A stretch of DNA of 9,523 nt, taken from Butyrivibrio sp. GTDB lineage: Bacteria; Bacillota_A; Clostridia; Lachnospirales; Lachnospiraceae. The first letter of the stretch is position 1. Each line of letters starts with the position of its first letter. The notes beneath the pieces are model-generated. The model ran no database searches. It worked only from the letters and a program-made list of their open reading frames with translations, and was not told the origin of the DNA. The position numbers and the translations under genes are program-made. Where the stretch lies: NCBI RefSeq assembly GCF_024699075.1, contig NZ_JAILQF010000479.1, positions 1-9,523 on the forward strand, written 5' to 3'. Positions 1-6,364 of this stretch are shown piece after piece.

Positions 1-19
1 TGAGAAAGGAAAATGCTAT

Positions 20-1270
20 ATGTATCTTACAGTAAAACAACAGGTAAAACATCTGTCCAAAGAAGATTATCATTCTATAAAAGAACTGTGTCATGCTGCT
101 AAAAACCTGGCTAACGAAGCTATCTATAATGTAAGGCAGTATTATTTTACTGAAGGTAAGTTCTTAAAATATGAGAAAAACTATGCCCTGTTAAAAAACA
201 GCCTTAATTATAAAACGCTAAATTCAAATATGGCACAGCAGATACTTAAAGAAGTTGACGGTTCGTTCAAGTCATTCTTTGGGCTTTTGAAGCTTGCAAA
301 GAAAGGCAAATACTCTTTCAGGGACTGCAAGATCCCGCATTATCTTCCTAAAGATGGATACACGACCCTTGTCATAGGTTTCGTCAGGCTCAGTGGCAAT
401 AAGCTGATACTCCCATTTTCCAACAGTTTCAAAAAGACACATAAATCTGTAGAGATAACGATACCGCCTGTACTGCTTGATAAAAAAGTAAAAGAGATAC
501 GTATAATCCCAAAAGCCAAGGCAAGGTTCTTTGAGATCCAGTACATATATGTAGCTGAATGTGCTCAGAGAAATCTAAACACCAACAATGCACTTGCTCT
601 GGACCTTGGGGTGAACAATCTCGTCACTGCGGCATCAAGTGCCGGAAAGACATTCATCATCGACGGGAGAAGGCTCAAATCCATTAATCAGTGGTTCAAC
701 AAAGAAAATGCAAGGTTACAGTCCATAAAGGACAAGCAGCATTTCGGGAAAGCACCTACTAACAGACAGAAAGCCATAGCTCGTGACCGCCACAATAAGG
801 TCAACGACTATATGAACAAGGCTGCCCGCAGGGTCATAGATTACTGCATAAGTAATGATATAGGTACACTCATTGCCGGATATAACGAGACATTCCAGCG
901 TAATAGTGGTCTGGGCAGAGAGAACAATCAGAATTTCGTGAACATCCCATTCGGCAGGTTCCGCGAGAAGCTTGAATATCTCTGTGAGCTGAACGGCATA
1001 GTATTTGTAAAACAGGAAGAATCCTATACATCGAGAGCATCTTTCTGGGAAAAGGACCCTATCCCCGTATACAATGCCGACAATCCAATGGAATATCAGT
1101 TCAGCGGTGAAAGGGTACATCGTGGTCTTTACAGGACAGCGAGCGGTAAGACATTCAATGCCGATGTAAACGGAGCATTGAATATCATGCGTAAAAGTAA
1201 CGTTGTGGATCTTAGCATCCTATACGATAGGGGCGAAGTGGACACGCCCGTAAGAATAAGGATTGCCTGA
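20..1270 (+). CDS. tnpB: IS200/IS605 family RNA-guided endonuclease TnpB
   Basis: This 416-residue protein is a TnpB of the IS605 OrfB type. Family members are RuvC-fold nucleases guided by an RNA made from the transposon right end; they promote element retention and are ancestral to Cas12. An N-terminal helical/wedge part (about 1-185) leads into the RuvC domain. RuvC-I is ALDLGVNNL with D195, and RuvC-III is NADVNGALNI with D382. The usual RuvC-II context (E-D-L) reads IAGYNETF here. E290, or the E333-E334 pair in QEESYTSRASF, are the only nearby candidates for the missing acid. The paired CxxC zinc-finger cysteines are also absent between residues 335 and 380. ATG at 20 is preceded by GAAAGGAA at 4-11, a good ribosome binding site with 8-nt spacing. 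The ORF is uninterrupted and looks intact. Family assignment is very secure; nuclease activity is inferred. Confidence 0.93.
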   Translation: MYLTVKQQVKHLSKEDYHSIKELCHAAKNLANEAIYNVRQYYFTEGKFLKYEKNYALLKNSLNYKTLNSNMAQQILKEVDGSFKSFFGLLKLAKKGKYSFRDCKIPHYLPKDGYTTLVIGFVRLSGNKLILPFSNSFKKTHKSVEITIPPVLLDKKVKEIRIIPKAKARFFEIQYIYVAECAQRNLNTNNALALDLGVNNLVTAASSAGKTFIIDGRRLKSINQWFNKENARLQSIKDKQHFGKAPTNRQKAIARDRHNKVNDYMNKAARRVIDYCISNDIGTLIAGYNETFQRNSGLGRENNQNFVNIPFGRFREKLEYLCELNGIVFVKQEESYTSRASFWEKDPIPVYNADNPMEYQFSGERVHRGLYRTASGKTFNADVNGALNIMRKSNVVDLSILYDRGEVDTPVRIRIA

Positions 1271-1397
1271 TTTCAGGTGGAAACTTAAATATCAAACTTC
1301 TTAAATAAGACAACAAAAAAGAGACTGTTTAAAGTCTCTTGTCTTTAGAATCCACCTACCTTTAGGTGGGTGGTAGTTCACTAGGTGCGAAGTCTGT
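1230..1397 (+). ncRNA. Candidate omega/re RNA of the TnpB element, with guide reading into the flank
   Basis: TnpB guide RNAs come from the 3' end of tnpB and the transposon right end, and their last about 16-20 nt lie in the flanking DNA. Immediately after the tnpB stop there is strong nested pairing. AAGACA (1307-1312) pairs with TGTCTT (1340-1345) around AGAGACT (1320-1326)/AGTCTCT (1333-1339). AGGTGGA (1275-1281) can pair with TCCACCT (1351-1357), which competes with the right-end hairpin, as in a pseudoknot or switch. If the element ends near 1381, the guide would begin about TAGGTGCGAAGTCTG. The 5' boundary inside tnpB is a guess and no promoter was identified. The class is inferred from position and folding, not from a sequence match. 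Confidence 0.55.
1352..1373 (+). repeat. Right-end hairpin of the IS200/IS605 element
   Basis: CCACCTACC (1352-1360), a 4-nt loop TTTA and GGTGGGTGG (1365-1373) form a 9-bp stem with one G-T wobble. Subterminal hairpins of this kind are recognised by the Y1 transposase TnpA and also form part of the TnpB guide-RNA scaffold. The stem has no T-run after it, so it is not a rho-independent terminator. Confidence 0.7.
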
Positions 1398-1450
1398 AGG
1401 ATAATTTGAACTTCGCAAGGAGATAAGAGATTACTTATAAGGTGTGAAGT
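1384..1450. repeat. GGTGYGAAGT direct and inverted copies flanking the IS right end
   Basis: GGTGCGAAGT (1384-1393) recurs as GGTGTGAAGT (1441-1450). Between them, ACTTCGCA (1410-1417) is an exact reverse complement of TGCGAAGT (1386-1393), giving an 8-bp stem with a 16-nt loop. I see no ORF here. The first copy overlaps the predicted guide portion of the TnpB RNA. Function is unknown. It may be an old duplicated insertion site or a small hairpin-forming repeat. Confidence 0.45.
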
Positions 1451-1497
1451 TTGGGTAAGATAACAAAAAATGGTCAATTAAACTAATAATTTAACAT

Positions 1498-1647
1498 AAA
1501 CTGCAAGGAATGAAGATCTGAAACTGAGGTAAAATAGAAACTGCAGGGATTATGGGTGAGGCTTTAGTGAAGTAGAAACTGAGATGATCAAGTTTTGGCT
1601 TGAGTTAAATAAAACTGAGATGATCAAGGCTTGACTTAAGCAAAATC
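1498..1647. repeat. Degenerate 36-40 bp direct repeats beginning AAACTG, upstream of the GH115 gene
   Basis: AAACTGCAAGG (1498), AAACTGAGG (1521), AAACTGCAGGG (1538) and two exact 17-bp copies of AAACTGAGATGATCAAG (1576-1592 and 1612-1628) lie at spacings of about 40, 38 and 36 bp. The last two copies are the most alike, and the similarity continues into CTTGAGTTAA / CTTGACTTAA. No ORF of note covers the segment. Together with the preceding feature it fills most of the gene-free stretch 1382-1694. Copies vary too much and lack distinct spacers, so it is not CRISPR. It may be slippage-expanded promoter-upstream DNA. Confidence 0.6.
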
Positions 1648-1658
1648 AGAGCTTCAAT
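1631..1658 (+). promoter_or_regulatory. Candidate sigma-A-type promoter for the GH115 gene
   Basis: TTGACT (1631-1636) matches the -35 consensus at 5 of 6 positions. It is followed after 16 bp by TTCAAT (1653-1658), 4 of 6 to the -10. It lies inside the last AAACTG repeat, about 36 bp before the GH115 start. The -10 is weak, so this is only the best candidate in the region, not a confident call. Confidence 0.3.
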
Positions 1659-1694
1659 AAAAAGCCCCAAATTATTAGTAAAAGGACCAGGAAG

Positions 1695-4058
1695 ATGAAC
1701 ACTATTAAGATCAATAGCAATACTAAAATCATATATCAGGATGAAAAAGTTCCAGTTCTTAAAGCAATAGCTGCACTTAGGAGGGATATTGCTAATACAT
1801 GCAGTAAGACGGAAGATAAGGGGCTTGATATTGTTTTAAAGCATGTAAACTATAATGACGAAAACAAAGGTTATAACAATATAAACAGTAATGATGAGAG
1901 CAAATGTTATAACAATATAAATAATAAAATAGATATAGAGAGCTCTGTTCCCTGCGATAAGAATAATTATGAAAGCATGTTAAATACTCACAGTATCAGA
2001 GAGTGTTTTACAATAAAGGCAGAGCAGGTTGAAGATCAGAACTGTCTCGTGATCGAGGCAGCAGGTGATCTTGGCTTTATATACGGAATATATCACATAA
2101 GCAGAACATTTCTTGGGGTTCAGAATTTCTGGTTTTGGAACGAACAGTTTTTTTCCAAAAAATCTTATTATGAAGTTCCTACTGACTATAAATATGAATC
2201 TGTAAAACCAGTAGTAGCGCTGCGCGGCTGGTTTATTAATGATGAGATACTATTTGATGAATGGAAGCCAGAAGGAAGCGAATGCCTGCCTTGGGAGATG
2301 GCATTTGAGGCGCTTCTTAGATGCGGCGGCAATATGACTATTCCCGGAACCGACCACAATTCCCATAAGTACAAGGCTTTGGCGAGAGACTATGGCCTTT
2401 GGATAACGCATCATCATGCAGAGCCGCTTGGAGCAGAGATGTTTGCAAGGGCTTATCCGGATCTCGAAGCATCTTTTGCCAAATATCCGGAACTTTTCAG
2501 GGGCTTATGGAAGAAAGCCATACAAGATCAAAAGGATTGTAATGTCGTATGGAACCTGGGTTTCAGAGGCCAGGGCGACAGGCCATTTTGGGCGGATGAC
2601 CCAAGCTATGACACTCCTTTGGCAAGAGGCAGGCTTATGAGCGATCTTATCATGGAGCAGTACAATCTGGTAAAAGAGGCTGATCCTGATGCAATCTGCT
2701 GTACCAATTTGTATGGCGAAACTATGGAGCTTTACAGGGATGGGTATCTTGATCTTCCAGAAGATGTCATTAAGATCTGGGCTGATAACGGTTTTGGCAA
2801 AATGGTTTCAAGGAGGCAGAACAATCATAATCCGAGGGTGTATGCCCTTCCCAAAGAAGATGATAAAGGATCTCACGGAATCTATTATCATGCATCATTT
2901 TATGATCTTCAGGCAGCAGCTCAGATGACAATGCTGCCAAATTCTCCGGAGTTTGTTGTAAATGAACTGATGGATGTTATGGCGCATGGAGCGGATGATT
3001 TCTGGATCATCAACTGTTCTAATGTTAAGATGCATACCTATTATCTTGATCTTATAGCTAAGCTTTGGCTTGGGGAAAGATTAGAGGAGTCATTACAAAT
3101 TGCAGACAATCACCGTAAAGCTTTCTGCCTCGATTATTATGGCGAAAAGCTCTATAAAACTGCCGCAGAGCTTTATAGCTTATGGCCCAAGTATTCCGTA
3201 TCTTACGGACCTAATGAAGATGATCATGCCGGAGAGCAGTTTAGCAATCACGGAACAAGAATTCTTGTAAGTGCCTTCATTTCAAACTTTAACAGGTTTA
3301 GTCCGGGCACCACCAAGGCTGATCCGTCGCTTGAATGGATATGTCCTGCCGATCACCTGGTATCGCAGGTTAAGTTCTATCTTGAAAAGTTTGAACAGGG
3401 AACAAGAAATTATCAAGAATATCTTAAGCGCTGCCAGGATGAGATTGGCAGGGTTCTTAAGGATTCTGAGGAAACATGCAAGGAGTCCGAGGGAACATTG
3501 AAAAAAGATTCTTTGATGATCTTAAATAACTGTGAACAGGATAATTCTATAGAAAACAACTTGAATTTGAAATATAATTGCAAAGCGCTTCAAGATAATC
3601 TTGTATATCAGGTTGAATACATGTATTATAGCAACTTGGGTGCGCTTCATGCCTGTAAGGCACTTATGTACTGCCTGGATAATTCTATAAGCGAAAGCTT
3701 TTTTGACGCACTTGAAGAAAGTGGAGAAGACGAAACGGCAGATTACCTGTCGGCCTTCTATGAAGCAGGACTTGCTTTTAAAGCGTTCGATCAGGGATAC
3801 AAGCTTATGAGAGGGCATGAACATGGCATCTGGAAGAATTTTTATAAAAATGACTGTGAAGCGGATATCCGTCAGTCGTCTATACTTATGCAAGGCCTGA
3901 TGTCTTATTTAAGAGTACTGGGCGATGGACCTCATTTCTACAAATGGCAAAGAAGATTCCAGCAGGGCGCTGGCGGCGATAGGATCCACCTGATTCTGAG
4001 ATTAAAGGCGCATATTACAGATGAAGAATTATGGAATCTTATGGATCAGAATAGGTAA
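1695..4058 (+). CDS. Glycoside hydrolase family 115 protein (xylan alpha-1,2-glucuronidase type), cytoplasmic
   Basis: The 787-residue protein matches GH115, whose characterised members release glucuronic or 4-O-methylglucuronic acid from xylan and its oligosaccharides. Family blocks seen in order are GFIYGIYHISRTFLG (about 127-141), GWFINDE (178-184), GLWITHHHAEPLGAEMF (234-250), WNLGFRGQGDRPFW (286-299, equivalent to the usual LGMRGDGDE block), KIWADNGFGKM (360-370), GIYYHASFYDL (395-405) and FWIINCSNVK (436-445). A helical C-terminal part follows. There is no signal peptide or membrane segment, so action on imported oligosaccharides is likely. ATG at 1695 has AAAGGA at 1681-1686 (8-nt spacing). 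Two low-complexity insertions (residues about 51-80 and 589-635) contain tandem duplications and look like tolerated linkers. Length is within the family range without extra C-terminal modules. The family is confident; exact substrate is inferred. Confidence 0.85.
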   Translation: MNTIKINSNTKIIYQDEKVPVLKAIAALRRDIANTCSKTEDKGLDIVLKHVNYNDENKGYNNINSNDESKCYNNINNKIDIESSVPCDKNNYESMLNTHSIRECFTIKAEQVEDQNCLVIEAAGDLGFIYGIYHISRTFLGVQNFWFWNEQFFSKKSYYEVPTDYKYESVKPVVALRGWFINDEILFDEWKPEGSECLPWEMAFEALLRCGGNMTIPGTDHNSHKYKALARDYGLWITHHHAEPLGAEMFARAYPDLEASFAKYPELFRGLWKKAIQDQKDCNVVWNLGFRGQGDRPFWADDPSYDTPLARGRLMSDLIMEQYNLVKEADPDAICCTNLYGETMELYRDGYLDLPEDVIKIWADNGFGKMVSRRQNNHNPRVYALPKEDDKGSHGIYYHASFYDLQAAAQMTMLPNSPEFVVNELMDVMAHGADDFWIINCSNVKMHTYYLDLIAKLWLGERLEESLQIADNHRKAFCLDYYGEKLYKTAAELYSLWPKYSVSYGPNEDDHAGEQFSNHGTRILVSAFISNFNRFSPGTTKADPSLEWICPADHLVSQVKFYLEKFEQGTRNYQEYLKRCQDEIGRVLKDSEETCKESEGTLKKDSLMILNNCEQDNSIENNLNLKYNCKALQDNLVYQVEYMYYSNLGALHACKALMYCLDNSISESFFDALEESGEDETADYLSAFYEAGLAFKAFDQGYKLMRGHEHGIWKNFYKNDCEADIRQSSILMQGLMSYLRVLGDGPHFYKWQRRFQQGAGGDRIHLILRLKAHITDEELWNLMDQNR
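1854..1925 (+). repeat. In-frame 36-bp tandem duplication in the GH115 gene
   Basis: Two 12-codon units sit back to back: NDENKGYNNINS (residues 54-65, 1854-1889) and NDESKCYNNINN (66-77, 1890-1925). The unit length is a multiple of three, so the frame is kept. The insert is Asn-rich and lies between the N-terminal segment and the first conserved GH115 block, in a place where a flexible loop would be tolerated. Confidence 0.85.
3459..3500 (+). repeat. In-frame 21-bp tandem duplication in the GH115 gene, C-terminal linker
   Basis: KDSEETC (residues 589-595) is followed directly by KESEGTL (596-602). The nucleotide copies at 3459-3479 and 3480-3500 agree at most positions. The following charged, Asn-rich stretch to about residue 635 resembles an inserted linker rather than conserved fold. 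Confidence 0.65.
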
Positions 4059-4066
4059 AACAGCTT

Positions 4067-4180
4067 GTTGCGGATAAGAGGTGTTGTGATACTAAAAAGG
4101 CTTTTTGCGGATAAGATGTAACTTACTACTAACTCTTATCCGCAAAAACTATGTTTATGGCATAGTAGCCTATCCGTAAC
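4067..4180. repeat. Nested inverted repeats between the GH115 and GH35 genes (structured RNA or MITE/REP-like element)
   Basis: Three helices can form in one 114-nt unit. An outer stem GTTGCGGATA (4067-4076) / TATCCGTAAC (4171-4180) has 10 bp with one G-T. An inner perfect 15-bp stem TTTTTGCGGATAAGA (4102-4116) / TCTTATCCGCAAAAA (4134-4148) has a 17-nt loop. A 6-bp hairpin is ACTATG (4148-4153) / CATAGT (4161-4166). The core GCGGATAAG therefore occurs twice direct and once inverted, with a degenerate inverted copy, and CCGCAAAA recurs again at 4185-4192. There is no T-run after the stems, so a standard terminator is unlikely. Function is not known. Confidence 0.6.
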
Positions 4181-4224
4181 CTGGCCGCAAAAGTCATAAC
4201 CTATAAACAAATAATCCAACTTAT

Positions 4225-4231
4225 GGAGGGG
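4225..4231 (+). promoter_or_regulatory. Strong ribosome binding site fixing a GTG start for the GH35 gene
   Basis: GGAGGGG lies 7 nt before GTG at 4239. It is the strongest Shine-Dalgarno match in the window and supports the non-ATG start. Confidence 0.75.
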
Positions 4232-4238
4232 ATAATAA

Positions 4239-6302
4239 GTGATTTATAGATTCAAAGAATATGAGAACAAGAAACTACTGCGTAACCACCTCAAGATGGG
4301 CGGTGCCAATCCTTCTGGTGAAGAAATAAATGTTACCAGCAAATATTTTGAGAAAGCTGGCAAGCCCTGGATTGGCATCATGGGAGAGTACCACTTTTCA
4401 AGAGATAGTCGCGATAACTGGTATAGAGAGCTTTGCAAGATGAAGGCAGGTGGCATAACTATCGTTGCCACTTATCTTTTCTGGATATATCACGAAGAAA
4501 TCGAAGGAGAGTTTGACTTTACAGGCGATCTTGATATAAGGAAATTCATTGAAGATGCGCAAAGGGCAGGTCTATATGTGATCATAAGAATAGGACCCTG
4601 GGCTCATGGAGAGTGCAGAAATGGCGGATTCCCGGACTGGCTCTTACAGAAGGATTATGCACTTAGAGATAACAATGATAAGTACATGGCCAAGGCAAGA
4701 ACCTGGTATGAAAAGATTTATGAGCAGGTCAAAGGTCTCTTTTATAAAGATGGCGGCAATATAATTGGTATACAGTTTGAAAATGAGCTTGTTGATAACG
4801 CGCCTCACCTTCTTGCGCTTAAAAAGCTCGCACTTGAAATAGGATATGAAGCGCCGATCTACACAGTGACCGGTTGGAACAGTAAGTATGGTGCAGAGAT
4901 ACCTGTAGATGACGTTGTACCTGTGTTTGCGGCATATGTAGAAGCTCCGTGGTCTTCAAGTAAAGGAAGACTTCCGCTTTCATCTCACTACGTATTTGAT
5001 ACTACAAGAAATGACTCTGCAATAGGCGCTGATGTTATTAAAGATGAAGGGGCTGCCAGCTGGCTTCTTCCTTATGAAAATTATCCGTATGCTACCTGTG
5101 AGCTCGGTGCAGGCCTTCATTCAACGCATCACAGAAGAGTAGTAATATCAGGAATTGATGCTTATGCTTTGTCTCTTGTAAAGCTTGGCTGCGGCAACAA
5201 CCTCGTTGGCTATTACATGTATCATGGCGGAACCAACAAAATCGGCAAGCTCACAACCTTTAATGAGACCAAAGCTTCGGGTTATCCCAACGATTATCCG
5301 ATCCTAAATTATGATTTCCACACAGCGATGACATCCTACGGCGAAGTTAGAGACCAGTACAGGTTTCTTAATCTGATCCATATGTTCATAAACGATTTTG
5401 GATCAGTGCTTGCCCCAATGGATAATGTCTATTCAGATGCAGAAGTTAAGCCGGATGATCTGCAGTCTCTCAGGTACTGCATGAGAACAGATGGAAAAAG
5501 AGGCTTTGTTTTTATAAATCATTATCAGAGACAGGCAAAGCTTGAGGATTTATGTGACGTTGTAATAGATACCGGAAGTGTAGTTTTCCCATCGATTGAT
5601 GTAAAGGGCGATATATCTTTTTTCATGCCATTTAATTTTGAAACACCTGCAGGTAATTTGGAATATGCAACTGCTCAGCCTCTATGTAAGGCTTTGGATA
5701 CATATTTCTTTGCTGAAATTGATGGCATAGAGCCTATATTTAAGTTTGATGACGGACAAGTTTTTAGGGATAAGAGCTTTACAAAAGGCGGAATAAGATT
5801 CGTGACTTTATCAACTGAGGAGGCTCTATATGCAAGAAAGCTTGGAGAAAAGCTCTATATAGGCGATCACTGCGACATTTATGAAGAAAACGGACAGATA
5901 ATGTCAGTAGAGCCCGGCAGCTTTAAATATAAAGTATATACACAATCAGGCTTTGAAGAAGCTGAAGTTGTTAAAGAGTTCCAAAATGCAAAGCTTGAAA
6001 TGACAGAAGTTAAGGAACCTTTTAAGCCAAAGTATCTTGACGAACTTAATCTTGTATCAGAAAGAAAAATCAAGTGGCGAAAGCTTGTAGCTGACAGTCC
6101 GGAAGGCTTTGTAGATATAGATTATGTTGGCGATGTAGCCCAGATATATGCAGATAAAAAGATGGTTGCAGATGAATTCTATATTGGTAAGAGGCTTAGG
6201 ATTCCCGCAAAGCTCATATATGGAAAGGAGAGCTATCTCGCATTTTCAGAACTTAAAGACGATTGTTATATAGAAAGTAAGTCAGAAGATGTATCATCCT
6301 AA
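4239..6302 (+). CDS. Glycoside hydrolase family 35 protein (beta-galactosidase type), cytoplasmic
   Basis: The 687-residue protein carries a GH35 clan-A barrel (about 40-360). Its family blocks are GEYHFSR (49-55), KMKAGGITIVATYLFWIYHE (67-86), FDFTGDLDIRKFI (92-104) and IIRIGPWAHGEC (115-126). The acid/base is expected at E183 in GIQFENE and the nucleophile at E288 in ATCELGAG. The 105-residue spacing fits the fold. The rest (about 380-687) should be beta-sandwich modules. GH35 enzymes remove terminal beta-galactose, and some members act on other beta-linked sugars. No signal peptide is present. The start is GTG at 4239, chosen because GGAGGGG (4225-4231) sits 7 nt before it. It lies 180 bp downstream of the GH115 gene in the same direction, probably sharing an oligosaccharide substrate. 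Both catalytic residues are present, so it looks active. Confidence 0.9.
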   Translation: MIYRFKEYENKKLLRNHLKMGGANPSGEEINVTSKYFEKAGKPWIGIMGEYHFSRDSRDNWYRELCKMKAGGITIVATYLFWIYHEEIEGEFDFTGDLDIRKFIEDAQRAGLYVIIRIGPWAHGECRNGGFPDWLLQKDYALRDNNDKYMAKARTWYEKIYEQVKGLFYKDGGNIIGIQFENELVDNAPHLLALKKLALEIGYEAPIYTVTGWNSKYGAEIPVDDVVPVFAAYVEAPWSSSKGRLPLSSHYVFDTTRNDSAIGADVIKDEGAASWLLPYENYPYATCELGAGLHSTHHRRVVISGIDAYALSLVKLGCGNNLVGYYMYHGGTNKIGKLTTFNETKASGYPNDYPILNYDFHTAMTSYGEVRDQYRFLNLIHMFINDFGSVLAPMDNVYSDAEVKPDDLQSLRYCMRTDGKRGFVFINHYQRQAKLEDLCDVVIDTGSVVFPSIDVKGDISFFMPFNFETPAGNLEYATAQPLCKALDTYFFAEIDGIEPIFKFDDGQVFRDKSFTKGGIRFVTLSTEEALYARKLGEKLYIGDHCDIYEENGQIMSVEPGSFKYKVYTQSGFEEAEVVKEFQNAKLEMTEVKEPFKPKYLDELNLVSERKIKWRKLVADSPEGFVDIDYVGDVAQIYADKKMVADEFYIGKRLRIPAKLIYGKESYLAFSELKDDCYIESKSEDVSS

Positions 6303-6364
6303 ATGTAATAGTAGCCTTTTTGACCAGAAATGAAGTATACTAAAAATAACGAGCGGATATACAA

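Larger units (their letters stand above)
1..1381 (+). mobile_element. IS200/IS605-type element, right part (tnpB plus right end); left end outside window
   Basis: The segment combines a tnpB-family gene with a downstream hairpin of the type found at IS200/IS605 right ends (CCACCTACC / GGTGGGTGG, 1352-1373). The hairpin is followed by GTAGTTCAC, where I place the probable element end (about 1381). These elements move as single strands, have no terminal inverted repeats and make no target duplication, so the boundary cannot be confirmed from direct repeats. No tnpA (Y1 transposase) is visible. It may lie upstream of base 1, or this may be a tnpA-less element that is mobilised in trans. The left end is not in the window. 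Confidence 0.6.

Noticed and set aside
1..19. tnpA or left end of the IS element
   Set aside because: Only 19 bases precede tnpB; nothing beyond its ribosome binding site can be read there.
716..1120. 134-residue open frame on the minus strand inside tnpB
   Set aside because: It lies wholly antisense to a well-supported tnpB, has no recognisable domain and no convincing ribosome binding site.
1498..1647. Possible CRISPR array
   Set aside because: Units are too variable, sit back to back without unique equal-length spacers, and no cas genes are present.
4102..4148. Rho-independent terminator after the GH115 gene
   Set aside because: The 15-bp stem is strong but has no T-run on the 3' side in the transcribed direction, and it is nested in further pairing.
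6320..6347. Promoter for the GGDEF gene (TTGACC and TATACT)
   Set aside because: TATACT (6336-6341) is a good -10, but TTGACC lies only 10 bp upstream. With 16-17 bp spacing the -10 is poor, and no extended -10 TG is present.
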